54,408 nt of DNA from positions 1 to 54,408 of the forward strand of contig CAZTOB010000002.1 in the NCBI GenBank assembly GCA_964615425.1, in the 5' to 3' direction. Both the position numbers and the translations under genes were made by a program. The notes beneath the pieces were generated by a model, which ran no database searches, had not been told where the DNA came from, and saw nothing but the letters and a program-made list of their open reading frames with translations. This document shows, piece by piece, positions 1 to 8,722 of this stretch (positions are counted from its first letter, which is position 1; every line of letters starts with the position of its first letter). Source of the stretch: CAYLVJ01 sp964615425. Lineage in GTDB: Bacteria > Patescibacteriota > Minisyncoccia > Minisyncoccales > CAYTKG01.

Positions 1-418
1 ATAAAGCCATATCCACATTGTTTAAAGCCGACAAAACTTCTTTTGCTTTGGTGGAGGTGGCAAGAAGACCTAAAAACAAGTGTTCCACGGAAATGAATTT
101 ATCTCCCATCTCACCTGCTTTTTTCTGCGCGAACTGGAGAACTTTGGCCATGTCCTGGGTTAAATAAAAGCTTCCCGCGTTTTTCGGAGCAGCTATTTTA
201 GGAATCTGACCCAAACTTACGGAAACTTTGTTCTTTAAATCTTCAATGTTAACTCCCAGCTTGGAAAGAAGAGTGATAACAATGCTTTTCTCCTGACTCA
301 ACAACGCGTAAAGAAGATGCAGTCCGTCAACCTGCTTTTGGCCTTTTTGTTTTGCTATTTTTTGGGCGCGTTTAAGCGCGGATTGTGCTTTGAATGTGAA
401 ATTTTGTCCTTGCATCAT
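1..418 (-). CDS. Clp-family AAA+ chaperone (ClpB/ClpC type), N-terminal fragment
   Basis: The reading frame opens at tandem ATG codons (418 and 415) and runs off the left edge of the window, so only about 139 residues are visible. They start MMQGQNFTFKAQSALKRA and form the double Clp-N repeat, with helices such as VDGLHLLYALLSQE near residues 31-44 and ISVEHLFLGLLA near residues 109-120. This domain recruits substrates or adaptors to Clp ATPases. The AAA+ modules must lie outside the window, so ClpB (disaggregase) and ClpC (protease partner) cannot be told apart. The family call is firm; the exact member is not. The gene diverges from the small plus-strand gene at 596. Confidence 0.85.
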   Translation of the reverse strand, partial: MMQGQNFTFKAQSALKRAQKIAKQKGQKQVDGLHLLYALLSQEKSIVITLLSKLGVNIEDLKNKVSVSLGQIPKIAAPKNAGSFYLTQDMAKVLQFAQKKAGEMGDKFISVEHLFLGLLATSTKAKEVLSALNNVDMAL

Positions 419-520
419 ATACTTATTTGTAACACATGAAGAGGCCTTTTTCAAGGGAAAAAAGGAAGAATTTTTAATGGTTTTGAAACTTTTCTTTTAC
501 TTGAGGCTTTGTAAAACAAA

Positions 521-549
521 TTGACAAAAAAGAAAAAAATTGTTTTAAT
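521..549 (+). promoter_or_regulatory. Sigma70-type promoter for the small membrane protein gene
   Basis: A consensus -35 box TTGACA (521-526) lies 17 bases from TTTAAT (544-549), five of six matches to TATAAT. It is followed by a canonical ribosome-binding site AGGAGGA at 584-590, five bases before a GTG start at 596. This is one of few genes here with both a full promoter and a strong Shine-Dalgarno site. Confidence 0.65.
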
Positions 550-595
550 AAAAGCAAACGCGGTTAAGGTACAATAGCAGAAAAGGAGGAAAAAA

Positions 596-907
596 GTGGA
601 TTTTCAAGAGATAAAGAGTACCGTTAAGAGACTGCTCCTTGTTGCCGGAGCACTTTCTTTGTTCTTTTTTATCGGGCTGGGAATTTTCTCGGGGTTGGGG
701 TGGCTAGCAGAAAACCCCCCGGAAGAAAGTCTTCTCCCCAGCCTGGCAAAAACTGCTGCTTTCGGCCTGGCGGTGGGAGTTGCAATCATCGCCTTGGTCA
801 AAGCAGCTGTTTTCACCGTCCAGTGGGTAACCCCACCTCGGGCGGCGAAAATAATAACCTTCATCACCGTCACAGCCGCTGTTGCGGCGGTGATAAAGAA
901 TTTGTAA
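596..907 (+). CDS. Small integral membrane protein of unknown function
   Basis: A 103-residue protein starts at GTG with AGGAGGA five bases upstream. Three hydrophobic segments are visible, at about residues 12-40, 50-77 and 83-101, joined by a short acidic loop (ENPPEES). There is little soluble portion and I recognise no family. It stands alone between its own promoter (521-549) and a strong terminator (913-942), so it is a monocistronic unit diverging from the Clp gene and converging on htrA. It could be a small stress or envelope protein, but nothing in the sequence fixes a role. Confidence 0.7.
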   Translation: MDFQEIKSTVKRLLLVAGALSLFFFIGLGIFSGLGWLAENPPEESLLPSLAKTAAFGLAVGVAIIALVKAAVFTVQWVTPPRAAKIITFITVTAAVAAVIKNL

Positions 908-912
908 GAGAG

Positions 913-942
913 AACCCTGCCTTCGCGGCAGGGTTTTTCCTT
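913..942 (+). terminator. Rho-independent terminator
   Basis: A nine-base-pair stem (AACCCTGCC at 913-921 with GGCAGGGTT at 927-935) closes a five-base loop and runs into TTTTTCC. It ends the plus-strand unit at 596. The opposite strand has no T-run after the stem, so it acts one way. Its 3' end touches the stop codon of the convergent htrA gene. Confidence 0.85.
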
Positions 943-2201
943 TATTTTTGAGAAAGAGTCGCCTCTTTTGTAATTCTTTCTCCGTTCCTTACAATCTCCA
1001 AAGAGATGGTGTCTCCGGGCGAGTACTCGATAATGATATCAGCCAGAGTCTCCTGAAGAGAAATCTTTCTTCCATCAAACTTTGTAATAATATCGTCTCT
1101 TTTTAAACCGACCTCTTCACCCGGAGAACCGGGGAAAACCGCCGTTTCAGTTTTTTCTCCCGCAGCGTTTCTTCCCACCCATGCCCCATAGTCAACTGGG
1201 AGATCAAACTCCTCGGAAAGAGCAGGGGTGACCGTGGTGTAGTAAATACCGAGAAAGGGATAAACGACCTCGCCATGGGTTTTAACGTCTTCAATTGCTT
1301 TTTTAGCCCTGTTTATGGGAATGGCGAACCCGACGTTTTCCGCCCCCACCGCCATAGCGGTGTTGATACCTATCACCTCTCCTTTGAGATTTAGAAGCGG
1401 ACCTCCGGAATTACCCTGGTTTATGGCGGCATCGGTTTGAATAATCCCTCTTAAAGATTGCGAGGAGCCTCCCCCCGTAGCGGTAATGTTGCGGCTCAAA
1501 CCGGAAATGATCCCCGAGGTAGCTGAGTTTCTAAACTCCCCCAAAACGTTGCCGATAGCTACCACCGTCTGTCCTATCTGCGCTTCATCCGAGTCCCCGA
1601 GTTTTAAAACGGGCAGAGAGACGTCTTCTATCTTCAAAACGGCAATATCTTGAAGCGGATCAAGGGCTAAAACGTTTGCTTCGAACTTTTCTCCTTCGTT
1701 GGTAAAAACGGTGTATCTGGCGTCTTCCTCCCTTACCACGTGCTTATTGGTTAAAATCAAACCGTCGCTGGAAACAATAAAGCCGGTTCCTCCGCCTATC
1801 TCCCGCTCTTCAGTCCCTTTTTCCCTGTATTGAGGAACCCTAATGTCAAAATCTTCTCCGAAATAATCTTCATACTCTTCAAAGGGGTTGTAATAATATC
1901 TTTCCATAATGGGGACGTCTTTAGTGACAACGATGCTCACCACTCCTGGAGAAGCTTCACGCACAGTATCAACAATCGCATCCGCGGTTGACACCTTCTC
2001 TACCTCTTTTTCTTTTTCAGACAAAGAAAAGGAGGGAGGTTCATTTTCTTTTAAATCAAAAACGAACAAATAACCGACCAAAAAGCCCAAAAGAGAGGCC
2101 AGAAAAGAAGCTAAAACCAACCCCGCAACAAGCCTGCTCTTTCTTATTTTTTTTGTCTTTTGTTCTTTTTTTTCGTCTCCTGGAAAGTTGTAAATACTCA
2201 T
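942..2201 (-). CDS. htrA: HtrA/DegP-type membrane-anchored serine protease
   Basis: A 419-residue protein. Residues 24-48 form one transmembrane anchor after a basic cytoplasmic N-terminus, placing the protease domain outside the membrane. The trypsin-like catalytic triad is visible: H154 in TNKHVV, D185 in LQDIAVLK and S265 in NQGNSGGP. One PDZ domain follows at about residues 315-415. HtrA proteases degrade or refold damaged envelope proteins. The gene lies 10 bases downstream of comEC on the same strand and ends against the convergent terminator. The linker between anchor and protease is rich in Glu, Tyr and Asp (about residues 99-135), longer than usual and possibly regulatory. The family assignment is firm. 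Confidence 0.95.
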   Translation of the reverse strand: MSIYNFPGDEKKEQKTKKIRKSRLVAGLVLASFLASLLGFLVGYLFVFDLKENEPPSFSLSEKEKEVEKVSTADAIVDTVREASPGVVSIVVTKDVPIMERYYYNPFEEYEDYFGEDFDIRVPQYREKGTEEREIGGGTGFIVSSDGLILTNKHVVREEDARYTVFTNEGEKFEANVLALDPLQDIAVLKIEDVSLPVLKLGDSDEAQIGQTVVAIGNVLGEFRNSATSGIISGLSRNITATGGGSSQSLRGIIQTDAAINQGNSGGPLLNLKGEVIGINTAMAVGAENVGFAIPINRAKKAIEDVKTHGEVVYPFLGIYYTTVTPALSEEFDLPVDYGAWVGRNAAGEKTETAVFPGSPGEEVGLKRDDIITKFDGRKISLQETLADIIIEYSPGDTISLEIVRNGERITKEATLSQK

Positions 2202-2211
2202 ATTTTAATTC

Positions 2212-3717
2212 TTAATTCTTTTCTTTTAGTTTATCAAAGATCAGCCCCTTTGAAAAGTGTTTGTTTTTAAGATAAAAAACAAAAAGAAAAAGAAAAAGGT
2301 AAGCTCCCGCCGCTGCCAAAAAAGGAATCCTCACTTTCACCGAAGCAAAAGGAACCTGGGAAGAAAGACTAACAATCCAAAGAACAAAACGAAGCCCCAG
2401 GCGGGAGGGAAGAGACAGAATCCGAGCCAACCCCACCGAAACAAAAGAAGCCAAAGCTGAAAAAGCGCCCCAGATTGTTAAAAAGGGAACTAAAGAAAGA
2501 ATGAGAAGGTTGGAAAAGGGAGCCACAACCGAAAACCGACCGAAGTTGTAAAGAAGAAGAGGCAAAACAAAAACCTGAGCACTTAAAGTGGTTACTAAAT
2601 TCTCTCTCGCCCCTAAAGCCTCCGGCAGAAAAGAAAAAACACCTTCCAAGGGTTTGTTTAAGAAAAGAAGGCCCAAAAAGGCGAGAAAGGAAAGCTGAAA
2701 CCCGACATCCAAAACGTCAAGAGGAGAAAAAAAGAGCATGAAAAAAGCACTTAAAACAGCCACCCTCTCGGCATCAGGGATACGCCCCATTTTAGTTGCC
2801 AAAAGAAGAAGTCCTCCCATAATACCCGCTCTTACTCCGCAGGCGGGAGCTCCGATTAAAAAAACATAAGAAAGTATAAAAACAAGAGTGGCCCAAAAAG
2901 CCCGCCCTCTAGCTACCCCGAAAGAAACCAAACTACTCAAAAGTATACCCGATAAGATGGTGATGTTGGTCCCCGAAACCGCCGCTATATGACGCGTCCC
3001 AGTTTCATTCAAACGCTCCTTCCACTCATAAGGAATATTCTCTTCTTCTCCAAAAACCAAAGCCTCGAAAAAACCCCTTGCCGGAGAGGGATAAACCCTG
3101 CCGAAGGCGTCCTTAAAAACGGACTTTATCCTCAAAAAAGGAGCGTCCCAAAAAGAACCCTTCTTCAAAACTTCAATCTCGGGATAGCTTATCAAAAAAT
3201 AAATACCTTGTCTTTTTAGGTAAGAAGAGTAGTCAAATCCGTTGAACGGAGCCGGTTTTTCAAGCTTCCCTTCAAGCAAAATAACGTCTCCGGAGGCTAC
3301 AACGGGATAAAGATGATCCGAGACCCTCGCCTTCACCCCAAGCTCTTCTATTTCCACCACAAAGTTCTTTTTAAAAGAAAGGGTCTCAACTCCTCCCACA
3401 ACCCTTCCTTCCCATACTTCTTTCTGGCCGAAGAAGCTCTCAAGATCAGGTCTTTCTGTTTTTTTAAGGTCTTTTTGGAAATGAAAAAAGCCCAAAAGAG
3501 AAAAACAAAGAAGCCCCGAAACAAAAAGAAATCTTTTGTCTTTTGAAAAACAGAAAAGAAAAATGAAAAAAGACACTAAAAAAAACAAACCTTGACCGAA
3601 AAGATCAAGGTTTGTCGCCCCGGCCAGAATTCCCAAAACGAAAAACAAGGCAACTTTTTCAACCGCCCCCGGCCACTTCAAAAAGGAGAAGGCATCACGG
3701 GACTGTCGGGAGAGCAC
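2212..3717 (-). CDS. comEC: ComEC/Rec2 DNA-uptake channel protein, competence domain only
   Basis: A 501-residue polytopic membrane protein. After two or three N-terminal membrane segments comes a soluble OB-like region (about residues 85-185), then the competence core with the VSGTNITILSG motif near residue 245 and about eight further membrane helices. ComEC carries single-stranded DNA across the inner membrane during transformation. Many ComEC proteins are 700-800 residues with a C-terminal metallo-beta-lactamase nuclease domain; this one stops right after the last membrane helix and lacks it. The ATG at 3717 overlaps the upstream gene by 40 bases, so a later start is possible. With the pilin-like proteins in this window, natural competence is plausible, but that is inference. 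Confidence 0.9.
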   Translation of the reverse strand: MLSRQSRDAFSFLKWPGAVEKVALFFVLGILAGATNLDLFGQGLFFLVSFFIFLFCFSKDKRFLFVSGLLCFSLLGFFHFQKDLKKTERPDLESFFGQKEVWEGRVVGGVETLSFKKNFVVEIEELGVKARVSDHLYPVVASGDVILLEGKLEKPAPFNGFDYSSYLKRQGIYFLISYPEIEVLKKGSFWDAPFLRIKSVFKDAFGRVYPSPARGFFEALVFGEEENIPYEWKERLNETGTRHIAAVSGTNITILSGILLSSLVSFGVARGRAFWATLVFILSYVFLIGAPACGVRAGIMGGLLLLATKMGRIPDAERVAVLSAFFMLFFSPLDVLDVGFQLSFLAFLGLLFLNKPLEGVFSFLPEALGARENLVTTLSAQVFVLPLLLYNFGRFSVVAPFSNLLILSLVPFLTIWGAFSALASFVSVGLARILSLPSRLGLRFVLWIVSLSSQVPFASVKVRIPFLAAAGAYLFLFLFVFYLKNKHFSKGLIFDKLKEKN

Positions 3718-4865
3718 CTCAAATCAACCGGATTGCAATAAGAAGCGGGGCTGGTTTCTGTCTCTTCTGCATATCCAGTACTGTCAATACAATAATAATC
3801 CCCTCCGGGAAGCTCAACGTAAGCGCAGTAACTGTCGCCTTCCGCGTAAATCACAGGTTCCTCTCCCGCATACTCCCGGATATCTTCACATAACTCCTCG
3901 GCCTCGTCCTTGCCACAAGAGATGTCATAGCCGGTTTCATAATCACGCGTCACTTCCGCCACCGCACGAAGCTGACTCATAGAAGAAATTACACGGGCGG
4001 AAGAAGCTTTGGAGCGAGCTCCACGCAGAGAAAGCCCCATTATCACAGGAACCGAAGCCGCCATCAAAAGACCCAAAACAACAAGGATGATCATCAATGT
4101 TTTGGAAATGGCGGATTTTTTAACCTCAACCCCTTTTTTAATTTCCTTCAATTCCTCATACAAGACAACCAGCCAAACAACACTTAAAGGTGCGATTAAA
4201 AGCCCGGGAATATAACTAATCACTTCACTCAAGATGCCGGAAAAAGAAACAAGCGTAATCAGAAGACCGGCCGCAAGACTTAAAAGAAAGCTGATTATGG
4301 CAACAACCACCCCAAAAAGGAAAAAACGACCGACAATCCCCCACCAGTGTCCATCTACAAGCTGTTTGCTTCTTTGAAGCGTTTTAAAACCTTTTTTCCT
4401 TTCATCCACCGCTACCAAAGAGGAAAAAGCGAAACAAAAAGAAAGATAAATTCCCGGCACAATTAAAAACAAGAATCCGGCACCGGCAATCAGCGCACTT
4501 AAAACCCCGGCCCACCAAACAGCAAAAGCCACCTTCCAACTTTTCTTGTAGGCTTCTTTTATTCCCTTAACCTCATCTCTTTTTTGAACCGCCCAAAGAA
4601 GAGCCGCTTGACTCCAAATCATAATCACAAAAAGAGCTGGGGAAAAAACACCCAAGAAAACAATTGTGAAAGTGTTAATGCTTCCCGGAGCCCGAAACAT
4701 CTCTTCTCCCAAAAAAGAGAACAAAAAAGATACAAAAACAGGAACGGCTGCAACCCCCAGCAGCACCGGAAAGTTCTCTTTGTAAATCCGCCAGGTCTTT
4801 CTAAAAATGTCTTTAAAGCTTGAAAGACCGCGCTTTTTAAAACCTTCTCTCATTTCTTCTTGCAT
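3678..4865 (-). CDS. Polytopic membrane protein with C-terminal pilin-like domain
   Basis: A 395-residue protein in two parts. Residues 1-250 hold about six membrane helices and resemble the glycerophosphodiester-phosphodiesterase membrane-domain-like group often seen in small bacterial genomes. Residues 255-395 carry one hydrophobic helix (LMIILVVLGLLMAASVP), a small-residue-rich helix (ARSKASSARVISSMSQLRAV) and a Cys-rich extracellular region with about seven cysteines and repeated Tyr-Cys pairs. The second part matches the layout of type IV pilin subunits, but no G-F-T-L-x-E prepilin peptidase site precedes its helix. The ATG at 4865 has a second ATG four codons later. It overlaps comEC by 40 bases, suggesting joint expression. 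The pilin resemblance is by eye. Confidence 0.7.
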   Translation of the reverse strand: MQEEMREGFKKRGLSSFKDIFRKTWRIYKENFPVLLGVAAVPVFVSFLFSFLGEEMFRAPGSINTFTIVFLGVFSPALFVIMIWSQAALLWAVQKRDEVKGIKEAYKKSWKVAFAVWWAGVLSALIAGAGFLFLIVPGIYLSFCFAFSSLVAVDERKKGFKTLQRSKQLVDGHWWGIVGRFFLFGVVVAIISFLLSLAAGLLITLVSFSGILSEVISYIPGLLIAPLSVVWLVVLYEELKEIKKGVEVKKSAISKTLMIILVVLGLLMAASVPVIMGLSLRGARSKASSARVISSMSQLRAVAEVTRDYETGYDISCGKDEAEELCEDIREYAGEEPVIYAEGDSYCAYVELPGGDYYCIDSTGYAEETETSPASYCNPVDLRCSPDSPVMPSPF

Positions 4866-4883
4866 ATTTTTTATTATTTCTAA

Positions 4884-5630
4884 TTAACTTTTTCTCACCC
4901 CGCATTCGTCAAAAAAGGGTTCAATTTCTTTGGCCAACTTCCATAGAAAATCATCTTCGTATAAGGCTTTTTTCACATGATCCGGCAGTTCTGTGTCAGG
5001 CCTAAACTCCTGCAGATAGTAGCGCCGGGCGGGAGAGATCCATTTAGCTATCTTTTTAACGTCCCTTTCGCTTAAAAGCCCAGGAACAACGGTGGTGCGG
5101 AATTCGTATTCAACTCGTTCTTCCTTCAAAAACTCTATGCTTTTTTCCACGTTCTCTAAAAGATTATCCTTCCAAAAATCTCCCCGTCCGCCGTCTACCT
5201 CTTCAAAAAAAATCTTCCCTCCTATAGCCTGAAAATACTTCTCCCGCGGAGACTTAACATCCATTGCCACGTAATCAATCAAGTTTTTATTAGTCAGCTT
5301 TTTAATCATTTCCGGGTTGCAGCCGTTGGTGTCTAGTTTAACATCGTACTCCATTTCTTTCACCCGGCTGCAAAAAGAAGGAAGGTTTGGGTTGATAGTC
5401 GGCTCCCCTCCAGTAAGCACCACCCCTTCCAATCTGCCTTCTCTTCCTTTTAGGAAATCAAAAACTTCTTCAAGAGGTATTTGAGGGTGATTTCTTATTT
5501 TCTCAGGTAAAACAAGCTCCTTATTATGACACCATGGACACCGAAAAGAGCAACCGGAAAAAAATACGGTGCAGGCTAATTTTTCAGGATAATCGACGAG
5601 GGTAAATTTTTGAAAACCCCCTATCTTCAT
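4884..5630 (-). CDS. nrdG: Anaerobic ribonucleotide reductase activating enzyme (radical SAM)
   Basis: From ATG at 5630, one base after the nrdD stop, the protein is 248 residues; a longer frame to 5699 lies inside nrdD and is rejected. The radical-SAM cluster motif CSFRCPWC places C27, C31 and C34 at the usual spacing, and GGEPTINP is the second conserved motif. The enzyme uses S-adenosylmethionine and a 4Fe-4S cluster to generate the glycyl radical on NrdD. Tight coupling to nrdD supports the role. The extended activase form (about 250 residues, like pyruvate-formate-lyase activating enzymes) is common beside NrdD in anaerobes. Confidence 0.93.
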   Translation of the reverse strand: MKIGGFQKFTLVDYPEKLACTVFFSGCSFRCPWCHNKELVLPEKIRNHPQIPLEEVFDFLKGREGRLEGVVLTGGEPTINPNLPSFCSRVKEMEYDVKLDTNGCNPEMIKKLTNKNLIDYVAMDVKSPREKYFQAIGGKIFFEEVDGGRGDFWKDNLLENVEKSIEFLKEERVEYEFRTTVVPGLLSERDVKKIAKWISPARRYYLQEFRPDTELPDHVKKALYEDDFLWKLAKEIEPFFDECGVRKS

Positions 5631-5631
5631 T

Positions 5632-7737
5632 TTATTTTTGATGCTTATACTCCCTTCTCTCCGCAAACTCCTGCCTTTTGCCGTCGTTCCACTGACCAAC
5701 AGGACGGAGATAGCCGACGATTCTTGAGTAAACCTCGCAGGGCTGTTTTATGGTGCATTTCGGACATTCGAAATGCTCCCCGGAAAGATATCCGTGTGTC
5801 GGGCAGACCGAAAAAGTCGGAGTAAGACTGATATAAGGAAGTTCAAACTCCTCAAAGACGCTTCTCACCAGTTTTTTCGCTTGGTTGGGGTCATCAATTT
5901 TTTCACCGAGATAGAGATGTTGGACCGTACCCCCCGTGTATTTAGCCTGGATGTCATCCTGTAAGTCCAAAGCTTTAAACACGTCGTCGGTGTAGTCAAC
6001 CGGAAGCTGGGTGGAGTTGGTGTAATAGGGAGTTTCTTCGGTCCCCGAAGTTATGATGTCGGGATACTTTTCCTTGTCTTTAAGAGCCAAACGATAGCTT
6101 GTCCCCTCAGCCGGTGAGGCTTCTAAATTATAAAGGTTGCCTGTTTCTTTCTGGTATTCCAGAAGTTTGTCTCTCATAAAATCCATTACTTCCTTGGTGA
6201 ACGCCCTCCCTTTTCTCGTTCCGATGTCTTTTCCCATAAAGTTTAAGACGGCCTCGTTCATCCCCACCAAACCGATGGTTGAAAAGTGGTTGTCCCAATA
6301 CCCCCCTCTCATTTTTTTAACGCTGGAAAGCCAGTGCTTGCAATACGGGTAAAGCCCTTTTTCCGTAAAGTTTTCCACTGTCTTCCTTTTTATCTCCAGG
6401 CTTTCTTTAGACAGTTCCATCAATTCTCCCACACGACTTAAAAATTCTTTTTTGTTCTCGCTTAAATAACCGATGCGGGGCATGTTAAGGGTTACAACCC
6501 CGATAGAACCGGTTAAAGATCCGGCTCCGAAAAGACCTCCGCCGCCTCTGTTGTAAAGCTCTTTTTTATTAATTTGAAGACGGCAGCACATACTGCGAAT
6601 ATCCTTGGGGTCCATGTCGGAGTTAAGATAGTTTCCAAAATAATTGATACCGTACTTGGCCGTCGCCTCCCACATCGGCTCCAGAGATTTCTTCTCCCAA
6701 GGAAAATCATCAGTAATATTTATCGTCGGAATGGGAAAGGTGAAAACCCTTCCTTGGGCATCACCTTCGATCATCACTTCGTAAAGCGCCTTGTTCAGCA
6801 TGTTCATTTCTTCCTGGAAATCTCCGTAGGTGAAGTCCTGAGGTTCTCCACCGATAACAACGGATTGATCAGCAAAAAGAGGGGAAGGGGAAATATCAAG
6901 GGTGATATTGGTAAAGGGAGTTTGAAAACCGACTCTCGTAGGCACGTTCATATTAAACAAAAACTCCTGCATCGCCTGTTTGACATGCCTGTAGGAAAGA
7001 TGGTCAACCCGGATAAAAGGAGCCAGAAGGGTATCGAAGTTGGAAAAAGCAACTGCTCCCGCCACCTCCCCTTGAACCGTGTAAAGAAAATTTACAATCT
7101 GCCCCAGGGCGGTCTTGAAATGCTTGGGAGGCTTAGACTGAATCTTTCCTTTAACTCCCCCGAAACCCTCCGTTAATAACTCATAAAGGTCCCAACCGGC
7201 ACAATAAGCACCGAGCGTCTGAAGATCATGAATGTGGAGATCGCTTTCTCTTTCCGCCCTTCTTATCTCTTCGGGGTAAACTTTTTCCAGCCAGTACCTT
7301 TTAACTAAGTGAGCGGCGACATAGTTGTTAAGCCCCTGAAGGGAATAACTCATGTTGGCGTTTTCTTTCACCTCCCAGTCCAGCCTGCGGAGATACTGAT
7401 CTACCTTGTCTACACCTTCTTCCTCCGCCTGAGCCATTTCTCTCAACTTTCTATGCTGCTCCCGGTAGAGAATATATGCTTTAGCCGCCTTGAAAAGGTT
7501 TTTCCTGATTAAAACCTTTTCTACGCAGTCCTGGATATTTTCAACAGAAATGAGTTCTTCGCCCTCGAACTCCCGGTTAATAAGATCCACCACTTCACCG
7601 GACAGCGCCTCGGCTCTTTCTTCTCCGTTCTCCTTGGTGGCCCGAAGCGCCTCGTAAATAGCTTTTTTAATTTTTTCAGCCTTAAAGCTTACAATTTTTC
7701 CATCCCGCTTTTTAACACGGTTGACTTTCTTGTCCAT
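5632..7737 (-). CDS. nrdD: Anaerobic ribonucleoside-triphosphate reductase
   Basis: Class III ribonucleotide reductase, 701 residues from ATG at 7737 (a TTG one codon earlier is less likely). An N-terminal ATP-cone (about residues 4-95) provides allosteric control. The C-terminus carries the zinc-binding cysteines (CPTHGY, CPKC, PCEV) and the glycyl-radical motif RIVGYLRPV, with the radical glycine at about residue 675. The enzyme makes deoxynucleotides without oxygen, so the organism can grow anaerobically; no other reductase class is visible here. It lies downstream of ftsZ with a 56-base gap and is followed directly by its activase. The gap contains only a short GC stem and no clear Shine-Dalgarno site. 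Confidence 0.96.
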   Translation of the reverse strand: MDKKVNRVKKRDGKIVSFKAEKIKKAIYEALRATKENGEERAEALSGEVVDLINREFEGEELISVENIQDCVEKVLIRKNLFKAAKAYILYREQHRKLREMAQAEEEGVDKVDQYLRRLDWEVKENANMSYSLQGLNNYVAAHLVKRYWLEKVYPEEIRRAERESDLHIHDLQTLGAYCAGWDLYELLTEGFGGVKGKIQSKPPKHFKTALGQIVNFLYTVQGEVAGAVAFSNFDTLLAPFIRVDHLSYRHVKQAMQEFLFNMNVPTRVGFQTPFTNITLDISPSPLFADQSVVIGGEPQDFTYGDFQEEMNMLNKALYEVMIEGDAQGRVFTFPIPTINITDDFPWEKKSLEPMWEATAKYGINYFGNYLNSDMDPKDIRSMCCRLQINKKELYNRGGGGLFGAGSLTGSIGVVTLNMPRIGYLSENKKEFLSRVGELMELSKESLEIKRKTVENFTEKGLYPYCKHWLSSVKKMRGGYWDNHFSTIGLVGMNEAVLNFMGKDIGTRKGRAFTKEVMDFMRDKLLEYQKETGNLYNLEASPAEGTSYRLALKDKEKYPDIITSGTEETPYYTNSTQLPVDYTDDVFKALDLQDDIQAKYTGGTVQHLYLGEKIDDPNQAKKLVRSVFEEFELPYISLTPTFSVCPTHGYLSGEHFECPKCTIKQPCEVYSRIVGYLRPVGQWNDGKRQEFAERREYKHQK

Positions 7738-7793
7738 CAAACTTAAAATTTTAAATTACTAAAAGGGCTGATTCTCAAAGGCCCAAAAACAAA

Positions 7794-8720
7794 TTAGAAA
7801 CCAGTGGCGATCACCGTTACCTTGATATTTCCTTTTTTCAGTTTTTCATCCTGAATCGCCCCAAATATCACTCTGGTATTTTTCCCTCCATTTTCTGTAA
7901 TCACCTCCGCCGCTTCGTTAATCTCGTGCAAGCTTATATCCTCCCCGCCCGAAATATTAAACAAAATTCCTCCCGCTTCGGAAATAGAAACATCCAAAAG
8001 AGGAGAAGAAAGGGCTTCTCTTGCCGCCCGGGCGGCTCTCTTTTTACCGCTCGCCTTGCCGATACCGAAAAAGGCGGTTCCCGAATCTTTCATAATTGAC
8101 TTTACGTCGGCAAAATTAACATTAACTATACCCGGCAGAGCAACAAGATCCGAAATTCCTTTAACCGCTTGATGTAAGACCTCGTCACATTTTTCAAAGG
8201 CCTCCGAAACGGACGTGCTTGAGTCAAGAACCCTAGTTAAATTAGCGTTCGGAATAACAATCAACGTATCAGTTGACTCTTCAAGCTCCCTTTTCGCTTT
8301 TTCGGCTACTTGGGACCTTACCTTGCCTTCAAACTCAAAAGGGGTGGTAATAACACCGATAGTCAAGGCTCCCATCTCTTGAGCGAGGTCGGCTACAACA
8401 GGAGCTGCTCCCGATCCAGTTCCTCCCCCCAGTCCAGTGGTTATAAAAATAATATCAGCTCCTTTTAAAGCCTCCCTTATTTCTTCTTTTTGCTCCAAAG
8501 CAGCTTCACGACCCACCTCGGGTCTCATCCCTGCTCCTAAACCTCTGGTTACTTTCTTACCAATTCTTATCTTTTTATCGGAAGCTTTCTTTTCCAAGTC
8601 TTGAGCGTCGGTGTTTATGGAAATAAGTTCCACGTTTTCCAGTTTTTTCTTTTTCATCCGGTTGACCGCGTTTCCTCCCGATCCTCCCACCCCAACAACT
8701 TTTATACTCACGTCTCTCAT
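7794..8720 (-). CDS. ftsZ: Cell-division GTPase FtsZ, core domain without C-terminal tail
   Basis: A 308-residue tubulin homologue. The N-terminal GTP-binding motif VGVGGSGGNAVNRM, the signature GGGTGSG (residues 98-104) and the synergy-loop sequence VNVNFADVKSIM are all present. The protein ends at VTVIATGF, the last strand of the globular core. Typical FtsZ proteins continue with a 30-100 residue linker and a conserved peptide that binds FtsA, ZipA or EzrA. Neither exists here, and reading past the stop shows no continuation that would suggest a frameshift. It forms the Z-ring. FtsA ends two bases upstream, so the pair is co-translated. How this FtsZ contacts FtsA without the usual tail is open. 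Confidence 0.96.
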   Translation of the reverse strand: MRDVSIKVVGVGGSGGNAVNRMKKKKLENVELISINTDAQDLEKKASDKKIRIGKKVTRGLGAGMRPEVGREAALEQKEEIREALKGADIIFITTGLGGGTGSGAAPVVADLAQEMGALTIGVITTPFEFEGKVRSQVAEKAKRELEESTDTLIVIPNANLTRVLDSSTSVSEAFEKCDEVLHQAVKGISDLVALPGIVNVNFADVKSIMKDSGTAFFGIGKASGKKRAARAAREALSSPLLDVSISEAGGILFNISGGEDISLHEINEAAEVITENGGKNTRVIFGAIQDEKLKKGNIKVTVIATGF

Positions 8721-8722
8721 AT

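Noticed and set aside
6574..7176. A 200-codon open frame antisense to nrdD
   Set aside because: It overlaps the conserved nrdD core on the other strand, with no ribosome-binding site or family signal.
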